Shown here one piece after another: positions 9,440 to 18,593 of a stretch of DNA of 64,000 nucleotides; within the stretch, counting starts at the first letter, position 1, and every line of letters begins with the position of its first letter. Made by a program: the position numbers and the translations under genes. This DNA is from Theionarchaea archaeon. Lineage in GTDB: Archaea > Methanobacteriota_B > Thermococci > Methanofastidiosales > SZ-28-30. A model generated the notes under the pieces. The model was not told the DNA's origin, did not search any database, and worked only from the letters and a program-made list of their open reading frames with translations. The DNA is taken from the NCBI GenBank assembly GCA_018992685.1, contig JACVGT010000011.1:124001-188000 (forward strand), in the 5' to 3' direction.

Positions 9440-9566
9440 CAGCTCGTCGGAGTTGCTTAATGAATCATCCCTCCCTTCAGTAATTCAATGACCTTTGCTT
9501 ATGCTTGAGATTCTGGACAACAGCCAGGAGCATCACGTGGGTCTAGCGAGTGTGACGAAGACAAAG
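9440..9566 (-). mobile_element. Fragment of transposase 3' end
   Basis: About 125 bases closely match 17,690-17,815, which is the 3' part of a transposase remnant. The shared stretch includes AATGAATCATCCCTCCC and TTCTGGACAACAGC. The copy begins near 9440 and stops near 9566, inside the end of the TolB-like gene, to which it supplies the last codons. Confidence 0.75.
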
Positions 9567-10827
9567 CACAAACGTATGTGAAGATTACAAAAGAGATCCA
9601 GCTCCGTTTAGTTTTGTGTGCACATTCTCTTTCTATCCAACTTCCTCCATAAGCCCCAATTGGAAATACATTGTAGGGGAATTTCTCCAATTCCACAAAT
9701 TCCCCATTCCTGTACACGTACAGGCTTTGCTTTAACTCCGTTGGATCAGGTACACCTATTTGTCTGATGAAGAGAATACCTCTCGATTTCCATTCAGGCA
9801 CCATGTTAGCATAACCAGAATCCAGGACTTGTTCCTCTTTTGTATCGACATCAACAATGACTAACTCATAGATTCCAAAGGGTTCGTTTTCCTTACCTGT
9901 CTTCAATCGCGAAAAGACAATTTGCTTATTATCAGGGCTCAAATCAGGATCAGCATCAATTCCAATTGGATACCCCCTCTGAGGCCCTTCATTGTCCGGA
10001 TTTTTCCCGCCATCAGTGATTTTTTCTAAATTTCCCCCATCTGAATCCATCAGCCAGACCTGAGACGGTTTTTCAAGCCAGGGTAAGGGAAGTCTGTTAA
10101 ACACGATCTTTGATCCATCCTCAGACCATGAACAATCAAAATCCATATACTCTGCATCATCAGTTAGTTCCACCAGATTCTTCTTAAAGTCAATTGTGTA
10201 GATATGGTGTGGATGACTAATATCTAGACCTTTTCTTGCAGAAAAAACGATTTTCTCACTTATACAGGAGTAATCCGGGTTATTTATGGCATCCAGTCCA
10301 CATTCAGAGGTAAGACAGTTCATCTCCCCTGTGGTTAAGTCCAAGAGGTACAGTTCTGTCTTGTCCCTATCAGTAACCATCCCGTCCTTGTCGGTGTCAG
10401 CGCAGGCTGCATTACACATAATCGTCGTGGTGTCCACAACCTGGCCATTGACAAAACAGCACTCTATATTTGTTATCTGGATAACATTTCCTGTCTCCAT
10501 GTCTAGAGCAAATAACTGTCTCGGGGAAGCCAATCCATCGTCTGGATTATATATTTTCTTGTTGCAGAGAGGATCATTGATGAAATTGTTCTTTAATTCG
10601 TACTTTTCATCTAGACAGGCAACATCATCCAAAACATATCGAATGGAACTGAAGATGATATCCATGGATTCTGGAATTTCATTGACGAGGATCCCTTTTG
10701 GTATTTCTGTAGGTGGTTGCTTTTCCATCTGGTCTTTCTCTTCAACACATCCACTGATCACTATAATTCCCAGTAAGAGAACTCCTACCAGGGAGAACAT
10801 TTTTCCATTCTTGCGTCTAATTTTCAT
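9499..10827 (-). CDS. TolB-like beta-propeller lipoprotein, 3' end rearranged
   Basis: Predicted exported lipoprotein with a signal segment ending in VISGC and then a PD40/TolB-type propeller. Repeats with motifs such as WSEDGSKIVFNR, LSPDNKQIVFSR and an ALDMETGNVIQIT strand mark the blades. A calcium-binding-like DTDKDGMVTDRDKTE loop sits within. I chose ATG 10827 with AAGGAG six bases upstream; ATG 10833 directly abuts that site. The last 20 or so codons are supplied by a transposase fragment, so the native C-terminus has been lost. Likely binds a protein or glycan at the cell surface. A TATA-like AATATATACTTA lies upstream. Confidence 0.75.
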   Translation of the reverse strand: MKIRRKNGKMFSLVGVLLLGIIVISGCVEEKDQMEKQPPTEIPKGILVNEIPESMDIIFSSIRYVLDDVACLDEKYELKNNFINDPLCNKKIYNPDDGLASPRQLFALDMETGNVIQITNIECCFVNGQVVDTTTIMCNAACADTDKDGMVTDRDKTELYLLDLTTGEMNCLTSECGLDAINNPDYSCISEKIVFSARKGLDISHPHHIYTIDFKKNLVELTDDAEYMDFDCSWSEDGSKIVFNRLPLPWLEKPSQVWLMDSDGGNLEKITDGGKNPDNEGPQRGYPIGIDADPDLSPDNKQIVFSRLKTGKENEPFGIYELVIVDVDTKEEQVLDSGYANMVPEWKSRGILFIRQIGVPDPTELKQSLYVYRNGEFVELEKFPYNVFPIGAYGGSWIERECAHKTKRSWISFVIFTYVCALSSSHSLDPRDAPGCCPESQA

Positions 10828-10833
10828 CAGCAT

Positions 10834-11134
10834 CTCCTTGGAATTACCTAGGTTGATTCTTACTTCCCTATTCCCACATAAGTATATATTTCTTTTCTCT
10901 ATTCAGTAGTTCTGAATGTAGAAAATTACTGCACACATATCGCGAAGCCTGTAATCAAAAGAACGACAAGGGCAGCCATATCTGATACCAAGTGCTGGTT
11001 GGAAGTCCTCTGTCTACAAGCAAAGAGAAAAGATCTCAGAAGGGTTGGTGAGAGTATTTCAGCGACAGGAACGTTATTGGTGGCCACCCCATAATATATT
11101 CATTAGAGTTGTTTCGTGTATGTTCCATCATAGG
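10834..11134. other. Intergenic region
   Basis: Holds the minus-strand promoter of the TolB-like gene (AATATATACTTA near 10,885). The rest shows no coding potential that I can support. Confidence 0.4.
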
Positions 11135-12379
11135 TCATTCGTGTAGTGTTCTGGAAAAAACTGCATTTGCCACTATACCTCCAAGTGTGGTAATTGCACA
11201 GGTACATAACAGAGAACCCAGTGAAAGAACAATGAGAAGGACTTCGTTACCTAGGAGACTATCCAAACCTTGACTTTCTCTCTGGATAATTCCAAAGAGA
11301 CCGAAGACTGCATTGAATACATAGTAAGCTAAGAAAAGCACAATCCCAGTTTTCAAAGATATAAGAGTGCTTTCTTTGTAATTCAAAGGATTCTTATATA
11401 TCCTATACGTTAGAAAGACGGCTGCAAATCCTGCGCTGGCAAACAGGAAAACAGCAAAATAACTCTGAAATACAAAGACTGCCAAAACACCTGCAGCAAT
11501 TCCTGCCATAACTGCAGGACTCTTTCTATGGAACAATACTAATATGACAATTCCCGCAGCTGCAAGGGACAAGAGTGAAATTGTTACTAATTCAAAGACT
11601 ATCAAAAATCTTAAATCGATATCAAGTCCAGAAAAATAATCAATATCTTCTTTTATGTTTTCTTGATTCATGTGAATTCCATATAACAAGAACAAATCGG
11701 CACTTGCGCGTACGAGATCCTCTTCAGCCATATGTTCTTCATACGTATTGTAGAGGATTTCAGCTCTTTCTTTGGTGTAGCTATCCCATGGGGTTAAAGA
11801 TATTCTTTTGAAAAGGGACAATTCCTGTAAAGAGGAGGCAAGAATTTCTTCTTTGAGTTCTTCGGGAGTTTCCCAGTAGATTTGAGCACCTGAGAACTCC
11901 TTTTTCAAAATTTCCAGAGTTGCAATTTCATCTCTTATGGCAAGGCACCATTCTCTGTAGTGTGCAGTACCTTCCAGTTCTGCCATTGTCTCTTCGGGAA
12001 CCGTTTCAAATTCTTTCAGTTTCTCAGCCCAGTATCCAGATGCACTCGCATATGCTATAATATTATCTGAAACAACTACTATGATAGAAAAGAGCTTTCC
12101 ATAAAAACTAATGGTGGCTGTGACTGGCAGTCTCGTTCTGGGAATGTTACGAATGAATTTGATTTGAGACACTAAATTTCCCCGGCAAGCCATGATCACA
12201 GTATCCATAATATAGACCTGTGGGTCTTGTTGTGTAGAAAGAGAATTTGGAGGAGCTATTTCCTCGACGTAGTTGTCAGCCCATTCGTTCAGGACACGAG
12301 TTTTTCTGACAGACAGAATTTCCGAGAACAGCATGAAGAATAGAAAGAAACTGAATACAACCAAGAGCTTTTTCTTCAT
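11135..12379 (-). CDS. Uncharacterised membrane protein
   Basis: I do not recognise a family. The 414-residue chain starts with a hydrophobic signal or anchor segment (LLVVFSFFLFFMLFSEIL), then an extracytoplasmic region of about 220 residues with helical Glu/Leu-rich stretches, and ends in a bundle of about five or six membrane segments from residue 245 onward. The last segment contains CTCAITTLGG. This layout resembles a sensor or a transporter accessory protein, but nothing decides. It stands alone between repeat-derived regions. Confidence 0.6.
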   Translation of the reverse strand: MKKKLLVVFSFFLFFMLFSEILSVRKTRVLNEWADNYVEEIAPPNSLSTQQDPQVYIMDTVIMACRGNLVSQIKFIRNIPRTRLPVTATISFYGKLFSIIVVVSDNIIAYASASGYWAEKLKEFETVPEETMAELEGTAHYREWCLAIRDEIATLEILKKEFSGAQIYWETPEELKEEILASSLQELSLFKRISLTPWDSYTKERAEILYNTYEEHMAEEDLVRASADLFLLYGIHMNQENIKEDIDYFSGLDIDLRFLIVFELVTISLLSLAAAGIVILVLFHRKSPAVMAGIAAGVLAVFVFQSYFAVFLFASAGFAAVFLTYRIYKNPLNYKESTLISLKTGIVLFLAYYVFNAVFGLFGIIQRESQGLDSLLGNEVLLIVLSLGSLLCTCAITTLGGIVANAVFSRTLHE

Positions 12380-12512
12380 GAGGCGTCATGGAGTTGGACC
12401 TTTAAGAGTTTTTGCATCTTCTAGTTCTCTCGGTTAGTTCAGAAGAACAGATAGTACAAACTATCATTCGCTTGTCTGAAAAGAATTGTTCTTGCCGATA
12501 ATTCTCCCGCCA

Positions 12513-13195
12513 TTCATGCTGGGGTTTGGTGGCGGCTGGAAGCGGGGAGTAATTCCCTCTATTCATGGAACGTCAACCTGGTTAACTTGGGAATAACAGG
12601 TACCCTGGGCAGTATCAGCACCAGCAAGACACCTCTCAAGGCTCTCCCCCGCCTTGGTTATTCTCTTGAGGTTACTATTTTCAGGATTGAGACGTTCTGA
12701 CCTCTTCCTGGATAAAGGTACAATTGATGCTCCTGTCGAACCCTCAAGGCTCCTGTGCATGAAGAAATCCACCCCCCCTGGACACGGACTGGGAGTATCT
12801 TTGCCGTGGTGTTCACCGTTGTTACCTTCATTTTCCTGATGCTTTCCACACATCCAGCCGTAAAAGCTCTTAGGATTGTCGTGCCCCTGATCCCTGTTGC
12901 TGTGCTTATTGCCGCAATAAATGCGTTTAATGAAGAGTTCACCCTGCGTGCTGCTCCCCTTTCGGTACTGGTATCCACTCTGGGTAGTCAGCAGGCACTC
13001 ATGATCACCGCAATCTATACGGGCTGGGGCATTTCTACAGCGTGCCCAATGGAGTGTTGAGTGTTCTCCTGTCAGGATTCCTAGGCTGGTTCCTCGGGAA
13101 GAGCCTCCTGGAAACGGGAGGATTCTTATGGGCATAGCTGATTCACTTCCTGCCTGATGCTATCATCTTCACCTTCTACGCAATGAATGTATAAT
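12513..13195 (+). pseudogene. Decayed CPBP intramembrane protease (copy of 39,745 gene)
   Basis: DNA similarity to the intact CPBP gene at 39,745-40,659 runs from about 12,513 (GGGGTTTGGTGGCGGCTGG) to its stop near 13,195. The conserved catalytic stretch NAFNEEFTLRAAP survives, but the 5' third is absent, the frame shifts several times and a stop interrupts the C-terminal segment (GGCATAGCTGATTCAC). It lies in the same order as in the intact locus, next to an S-layer gene fragment, so it belongs to a duplicated block that has decayed. Confidence 0.85.
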
Positions 13196-13346
13196 GCGAT
13201 GGATTCAGATTCTCCGCACTGTACAAAGCATTATTAATTATGTTGCTAATCAATAATGTTAATCATTATTGAAGTATAGCAAAGGTATAAATTCCCAGAA
13301 TTCTTTAGAAGAAGCTGGATGTCGTTTCGAGGTATAGAGGTGTTAC

Positions 13347-13571
13347 ATGAACTGGCTTGGCAGAATTGGTCTCATCGTGTGGTCTATAAGTGTGGTAAGC
13401 TATTCAGTTCTGTTTATTCTTAATATTTATACAAGAACTGAGCCTGCCGTGAGGGCTCTCTGGATCGGGTCTATCGTGGGGACACTAGGGGGGTTCCTTC
13501 TCATGTTTATATCAGTGGTGTATGACCGATATAGGCAACTGGAAACAGAGCAGATTCATCCAAAGGTTTGA
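13347..13571 (+). CDS. Small two-helix membrane protein
   Basis: A 74-residue protein with two hydrophobic segments (about residues 6-26 and 38-60) and a charged C-terminus. Family not recognised. It is supported by a promoter-like GGTATAAATT near 13,284 and by GAGGTG seven bases before the ATG. It takes the place that the QueG-like gene holds in the intact copy of this block, so it was inserted, or kept, when the block diverged. Confidence 0.6.
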   Translation: MNWLGRIGLIVWSISVVSYSVLFILNIYTRTEPAVRALWIGSIVGTLGGFLLMFISVVYDRYRQLETEQIHPKV

Positions 13572-13632
13572 AAGATGAAAGGTTCCTGAAGATCTCTCAC
13601 AAGTGGTATGGAAGATTCAACAATCTAACTCA

Positions 13633-13968
13633 GCCCTCAGCCAGGGCTTTCGCAGCTTCTCGAGTAGCATCTGGTCTTTTCCTCCCACAATCAGAACATC
13701 ACACATTCCATAGGGTGCCGCAATATATTTCCACTCGCCAGGAGATTCTTCCCAGTTTTCCAGAGAAATGCCTTCTGTAACCAGTTCTTTGACAATTGCT
13801 TTGGCTACCGATCCACCAATCAGGATTAAATTGCGCCCGCAGGAAATCGTCCATTAGCTAAAATCCGGCTTTGTGTCCCCCTGCACAATATTAGCTTCAT
13901 CAATTACATTTTCAGGCCTGATCCGGGAAGAGTCAATGGGCGTAACGAATGCAGTGAGATAAGAGATC
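13633..13968 (-). pseudogene. Fragment of S-layer protein C-terminal domain
   Basis: Matches the 3' end of the S-layer gene at 41,516-43,744 on the same strand, from CAGCCCTCAGCCAGGGCTTT to about AGTAAGAGATCCC. The encoded end reads close to the S_layer_C pattern (AAPYGMCDVLIVGG, DATREAAKALAEG). About 110 codons remain with at least one frame break, and no 5' part is present. Confidence 0.85.
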
Positions 13969-14085
13969 CCAACATTTAGGCGAGACTTGATCAAGAAGAT
14001 GGAAAGTGGATGAGGTGAAAGGAAAGAAATTGAGAAGAAAACAAAAGATACTTAAGGTAGGAGAGCAAAACTGATGAGATGAAAG

Positions 14086-14850
14086 ATGGAATGGAGGAAA
14101 ATATCAATTCGGGATCACAAGGGTAAGATTGCTTTCATAGTTCTGGCAGCAGTCTTGCTTGTAGGATATTTCATAGTATCTAAGCCCCTCACGTATCATC
14201 AGTATCACAGAGATATTACACGAAAAGTCGACAATGACTTTGAGGAAACCCTATTGGAAATGTCAGAAACCCTTGACTACCCCTCAATACTTGGATTTGA
14301 AGATGAGTGGGGAGAAGGAGAATTGAACCCGAAAGAAGAAATATACACACAATATATCAGCAAAGACTTTATCCAGTACTACTGGGATAGACTTGGGCAC
14401 TTGAAAAGCAGGTTGAGCAGAGGATACTGCTACATGTATTATGGAGCAGATGTTCACTATGTAGATAACCTGAGCGCTGTCGTCTACGAAAAAGACTCCG
14501 AACATTCTGAGTACAAGTATGCAATAACTCTGGAACCTCTCATATCCACACTTTACCCTGATATTGATATTCCTGCTTATGGTATGGCATCTTCTGTGTC
14601 ACACAGCTGGGTTGCATTCTGGAATGGAAAGGATTTTGACATACTGGAAGGAATTGTGATCGGCGAAGATGATAACATTCTGCTAGAACGAGATTTCACT
14701 GACTGCATTCTCGTTGAGATGGTTCTTCATTATGGGAGACAAACGTTCGTGCTATCGGGTTCTGGATTCGTTCTGTTTCAGGATGTGGTATTCGACCAGA
14801 ATGGAGACATACTGATGATCAGTATATGGAGAATTGACTGGGAGAGTTGA
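14086..14850 (+). CDS. Uncharacterised membrane-anchored protein
   Basis: No family recognised. The 254-residue chain has one N-terminal membrane segment (IAFIVLAAVLLVGYFIV, about residues 17-34) followed by an extracytoplasmic domain rich in aromatic and acidic residues, with beta-strand-like stretches toward the end (ILLERDFTDCILVEMVLHY). Two cysteines may pair. A TATA-like GATACTTAAG lies about 35 bases upstream. It follows the decayed S-layer fragment and probably faces the outside of the cell. Confidence 0.6.
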   Translation: MEWRKISIRDHKGKIAFIVLAAVLLVGYFIVSKPLTYHQYHRDITRKVDNDFEETLLEMSETLDYPSILGFEDEWGEGELNPKEEIYTQYISKDFIQYYWDRLGHLKSRLSRGYCYMYYGADVHYVDNLSAVVYEKDSEHSEYKYAITLEPLISTLYPDIDIPAYGMASSVSHSWVAFWNGKDFDILEGIVIGEDDNILLERDFTDCILVEMVLHYGRQTFVLSGSGFVLFQDVVFDQNGDILMISIWRIDWES

Positions 14851-14933
14851 TTAGAACTGGCAGATACTTGTACGAGGTTTCGCAGGAGATCCTGTAACTC
14901 AGAGACTATGGGGCCCAGGCAGCCCTCCAAATT

Positions 14934-15659
14934 TCAATTCTTTTTTACTATGTGCAATCTTTCTAGCGAATAAACATAATCCCTCGTTTGTATTTTCCAA
15001 TCTGATAGATAATCCGCAATGAAAGACCATATCGGAGCCATGTATCTTAGTTCACCATGCAGTAAACAGGAAAAAGTGATGTGCTCATGGTTGGATCTTT
15101 TCTTTCTCAGTTGGGAAAGCGGTCTCTCTTTCTTAAATTCTGTTGAGGAATACCACTTTGATTCATCCACTATAGACAGATGTTCTGTGGTGTAGATTGG
15201 TTCAATGAGCTCCACACGATTATTATAGACGCCAGTTTCTTTAATGTACCGTTCCACATCTTCCAGATATTCAGGTTCTCCGCGTAAGATAAGCGCAAGA
15301 TAGAATAGCTCTCGAGAGAGCCCCCTGGAGTGAAGAAGTGCCAGTATATATAGGGAGAAAATGAGTGCAATGCCAGCAAGAAGAAGAGAATGGTCATGAA
15401 GATACATGCCACAGAAAAAGACCGATAAACTCCACGTTCCAAGAGCCATAATAATGTGTTTCATTCGTGTGTAATACTCAGGCATCGGTGCACTCTGTCC
15501 TGAAGTAAACAGGGTGAGAGAAGTGAGACCTGACATCCAGGCCATTAATCTCATCCCATAGCCGTGATAGGGAGAGGGATACAGAATACAGAAAATGAGT
15601 ACAAGTGCTACATTTGCGAGGTGGAGTATTATCATGGTACGGTTTCTCGTTGTTATCAC
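14934..15659 (-). CDS. Uncharacterised membrane protein
   Basis: A 241-residue protein with four hydrophobic segments in its first 110 residues, followed by a hydrophilic cytoplasmic part of about 130 residues. Family not recognised. The longest start is a GTG at 15,659; an internal ATG before IILHLANV is equally possible. It is surrounded by genes of accessory character and nothing in the context suggests a role. Confidence 0.55.
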   Translation of the reverse strand: MITTRNRTMIILHLANVALVLIFCILYPSPYHGYGMRLMAWMSGLTSLTLFTSGQSAPMPEYYTRMKHIIMALGTWSLSVFFCGMYLHDHSLLLAGIALIFSLYILALLHSRGLSRELFYLALILRGEPEYLEDVERYIKETGVYNNRVELIEPIYTTEHLSIVDESKWYSSTEFKKERPLSQLRKKRSNHEHITFSCLLHGELRYMAPIWSFIADYLSDWKIQTRDYVYSLERLHIVKKN

Positions 15660-15934
15660 CTGCGATTACATCAGTCCACCGTATGCACAGTCTCTTGAAG
15701 GTTGTAAGCCTATTGATATCCCCTGGATTATCGGAAGACTGAGGATCATCAGAGCTACTATGAAAGTCTCTGGTTATAAATCTGTGGCCTTAAAGGTCGT
15801 AGATCACCTCTTTTTGGCCTCTTGAAATACATTCAAAGAGCAGTCACATAAAAAAGCTTATACATCTTGAGTCTCCCAATCAAAGGTGGAGGATCTGATG
15901 GTTCGAGAGAGTGAAGAAGAGGAGTAATGATCAC

Positions 15935-16591
15935 ATGAGTAAGGATTTTCAGACGAGTTGGATGGAGATTTTTCTCCAGCGTGTTGAGGAGATTGCGGGA
16001 CAGGAGATCAAGGAGAAAGTGCAAGAAGGGAAAGAGAAGCTGCCCCTGCCCAACACACCAAAGGCAAGAAAGGAAATCTCAACATGGATTGCCCATGCCA
16101 TTGAGAAGCTCGATAATCTGGTCGACGAGAAAAAGAGAACCGACATACTGGTGGCCACCTGTCCCCATACATACCCAAAGAAGCGTATACGTGAGATGAG
16201 AGCCCTGTTCCAACAACTGGGCAGCATTGACAGGCTCATTGAAGAAATGCTAAAGGATACATCCTGGGGAGGCGTCCCCTATTATGATTATCCAGAAAGG
16301 GTCGAAACCGTCATCCGTATTACCAAGGTTCCTTTCAATCCTAAGGCCTACAAGATTGCTCAAACTGAACAGGAAAAAAGAAATTCCTACTGTCACTGCC
16401 CTGTGGTGCGGAAAGCCAATATGGAAATATCATCCACCATATGTTGCTGCTCGGGAGGATGGGATAAACAGCTATGGGAAGGTATTCTGGGCGAACCTCT
16501 TCGTGTAGAGCTTGCAAAGTCTATACTCAAAGGGGACGAATGCTGTGTCCATACTATCGAGATTCCTGCTCACTTTGTCGAGGGCCAGTAG
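15935..16591 (+). CDS. Cys-rich protein with YCHCP/CxCS C-terminal domain
   Basis: The 218-residue protein has a helical N-terminal half and a C-terminal domain with ordered cysteines: YCHCPVVR, then CCCSGGW, then GDECC before a final IEIP strand. The same pattern ends the protein at 28,617-29,615, so the two share a domain, possibly of the V4R or ATC-hydrolase-like kind; I cannot name it with certainty. The Cys/His groups could bind a metal or small thiol ligand. I chose ATG 15,935, as GAGGAG lies upstream; the frame could start at GTG 15,911. A TATA-like GCTTATACATC occurs near 15,855. Confidence 0.7.
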   Translation: MSKDFQTSWMEIFLQRVEEIAGQEIKEKVQEGKEKLPLPNTPKARKEISTWIAHAIEKLDNLVDEKKRTDILVATCPHTYPKKRIREMRALFQQLGSIDRLIEEMLKDTSWGGVPYYDYPERVETVIRITKVPFNPKAYKIAQTEQEKRNSYCHCPVVRKANMEISSTICCCSGGWDKQLWEGILGEPLRVELAKSILKGDECCVHTIEIPAHFVEGQ

Positions 16592-16633
16592 CTGCCCGCA
16601 TTTGGGCACAAATCCCATGACATCCTGGCAATT

Positions 16634-17566
16634 TCATGCCTTGAATCGTCTCCTAAGAGCTCTATATCCTTCCTCAAAAGTGCAAGGATACCCCAATAAT
16701 GCATCTTTCATGATATAGAGTGGAATTCTCTTGAAGTACAATTCCGATCGCAGGAGCATCTCTTCGTCCTTTGTACCTTTGTATGACTCGAAGACACGGG
16801 TTGCAAATGGTAAGCCATATTCTCGTAACCCAGTGAAATCGATAGCTGGATCACCAAGAGAGCGATCGCTAAAGTCAATGATGTTTATTCGCCTTTCTTG
16901 AGCGTCCCATAAGATGTGTTCGCTTCCCAAATCATTATGAGCGAGTACATGGGAATAATCGTGGCTAAGGGCAATTTCTAGTTCTTCAAAGTATTCTTCG
17001 ATGGAATGAATATATTTCTCAGGTAGACGAGGATAGAGAAGAACTCGTGTGTCTCGGACGAGCTCTTCGTACATTCTTTTCTGGTCTTCTGTTCTAACGT
17101 GACATTTCTTGAGGATGGATCTTGGTGTGGCGTGGAGAGCTGTAATGAATCCAGCGAGTTGGTTGGCAGCGCATTCCTTTTCAGAATCAGATAGGTGCTG
17201 AAAGCGAGAAGTCGTGAGTTCCAGGCCTTTCACCAGTGGATACCCGGCAAATGATTCGTCTCTGGAAATGTAAATGTAGTCAGGAATACCTACATCGACT
17301 TTTCTTTTCAGATAATGAAGGAGTTGTATCTCATTCATGAGCTCTCTCCTGTAAGAAGAATCTCGTGGAGCACGAAACACAATCATCTCATCGAGGATGA
17401 TGACTACATGATCCCACCCCTGAGTCAGGTAGCGATAGGTCTTCCATTCGAGTTCTGGAAACTCCTCTCTGATTCTCTGTAAGAAGCATTCCTCTTTCAC
17501 AAAGTCATTTTGACTACTCTCTATAAAGTTCTTCTTATAGGCATCATTCCGAACGCATCCTGGCAT
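16634..17566 (-). CDS. Aminoglycoside phosphotransferase-family kinase
   Basis: Kinase of the APH/choline kinase fold, 310 residues. The catalytic loop reads VLAHNDLGSEHIL, with Asp as base and downstream His/Asn-type metal residues, and the metal-binding segment reads INIIDFSDRSLGDPAIDF. The N-lobe contains VVIILDEMIVFRAPR with a plausible ATP-binding Arg/Lys region. Members phosphorylate aminoglycosides, macrolides or metabolites such as homoserine or fructosamine; the substrate here cannot be decided. It lies beside a transposase remnant in an accessory region, which fits a horizontally moved gene. Confidence 0.85.
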   Translation of the reverse strand: MPGCVRNDAYKKNFIESSQNDFVKEECFLQRIREEFPELEWKTYRYLTQGWDHVVIILDEMIVFRAPRDSSYRRELMNEIQLLHYLKRKVDVGIPDYIYISRDESFAGYPLVKGLELTTSRFQHLSDSEKECAANQLAGFITALHATPRSILKKCHVRTEDQKRMYEELVRDTRVLLYPRLPEKYIHSIEEYFEELEIALSHDYSHVLAHNDLGSEHILWDAQERRINIIDFSDRSLGDPAIDFTGLREYGLPFATRVFESYKGTKDEEMLLRSELYFKRIPLYIMKDALLGYPCTFEEGYRALRRRFKA

Positions 17567-17596
17567 GGCTGTGTTCTCTGGGGAATATCCTGGAAG

Positions 17597-18190
17597 TTAA
17601 TATTGAGGAGGTAGCTCTGGGCAAGTATAATGATGTATGCCCTCAATGCAAAAAGCTACCCTGTGAATGCTCCCTGCAGTGAGCATGTTTGGCAGCTCGG
17701 GTGCTAGCCCGTGATTTGTCCAATGAATCATCCCTCCCCTCAGTAATTCAATGACCTTTGTGTATACCTTGAGATTCTGGACAACAGCTAGGAGCATGAC
17801 ATGGGTCTTTCGGGTGTGGCGAAGACAGCGTTGTGTCCTGTTGCTGTGTCCAGTCTCCGTCCCGTCAAAGACACCTTCAATCATTCCACGAAATTGCTTA
17901 TAGAGTGTTTCACAGAAGTCTTTCCGTGCTTTCTGTCGAATGAGAGAAGCACCGCAGGATTCCCTCTGTTTGATCATGGGGATGAACCTCTCTTGTATTC
18001 AAGTCTGAGGTATTCCTCACTGTCATACCCTCTGTCACTGAGAACAATTCCATGAAAGATTTTGCGCGTCAGGAAATCATAGTAGCGTGAATTGTGGGCA
18101 GTACCATGAGAAACAGCGGCTGTAACAAGTGCAGTGACTCCATGCCCTGGAGTAAGTCCTTGTTCTTTCCAGTAGGCAAATCGAAGCTAC
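17597..18190 (-). mobile_element. Transposase remnant (DDE type), 5' truncated and frameshifted
   Basis: Minus-strand reading gives a DDE transposase C-terminal half. From about 18,185 the frame reads GVTALVTAAVSHGTAHNSR, then FHGIVLSDRGYDSEEYL with the second catalytic Asp, and then breaks near 17,985. It continues in another frame from 17,977 with a Glu in the EGVFDGTE region, as in IS5/IS1182-like enzymes. The N-terminal half is missing, ending abruptly next to the defence operon. A piece of the same 3' end occurs at 9,440-9,566. No inverted repeats or target duplications were identified. Confidence 0.8.
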
Positions 18191-18197
18191 TCAACTC

Positions 18198-18593
18198 CTA
18201 CATTATGGGATAGTAAAGATAACCAGGTTCCATTGAACCTATGTCATGAGGTCTTGGAAGAATCATTGCTAGAGGTCGGTCATGAATACTGGGGTTATCA
18301 GGAATTCTTTCAATGTCACATTCTACAACGAAGATCAGTGACGCATCAATTGCGAGCATGTCTGTAATCCCCGTATTCAAGACTTTTCTCGCCTGCTCTA
18401 TAGCTTCATCTGTTGAATACTTGAGGAATCTATCTAGTCCCTCTACAATAGTGAGTTTTTGGTGAGAATTGGTCTCAATCAATCTCAATAGATTAATAAT
18501 GCTTGTCTTGTGTATTAGAGTGAAATCTTCATCATGAATATCTCCGAATTTCTGACCCTCAATAACGTGGAATCCTCGTTTCCGTAGGTCCAC
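18198..18593 (-). CDS. Unknown small protein, last gene of BREX/Pgl-like operon
   Basis: A 131-residue protein with GTG start directly after the stop of the methylase gene (TAAGTG), so it belongs to the operon. No Walker A motif. It has an alpha/beta look, with strands such as LTIVEGLDRFL and ASLIFVVECDIERIP and a central acidic helix. The stop codon lies only a few bases before a transposase remnant, so the C-terminus, or further genes of the operon, may have been cut off. Family not recognised; it could be the start of a larger accessory protein. Confidence 0.6.
   Translation of the reverse strand: MDLRKRGFHVIEGQKFGDIHDEDFTLIHKTSIINLLRLIETNSHQKLTIVEGLDRFLKYSTDEAIEQARKVLNTGITDMLAIDASLIFVVECDIERIPDNPSIHDRPLAMILPRPHDIGSMEPGYLYYPIM

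Noticed and set aside
12563-13135. A 190-codon minus-strand frame
   Set aside because: It is the reverse of the decayed CPBP gene, whose DNA similarity to the intact plus-strand gene explains the sequence.
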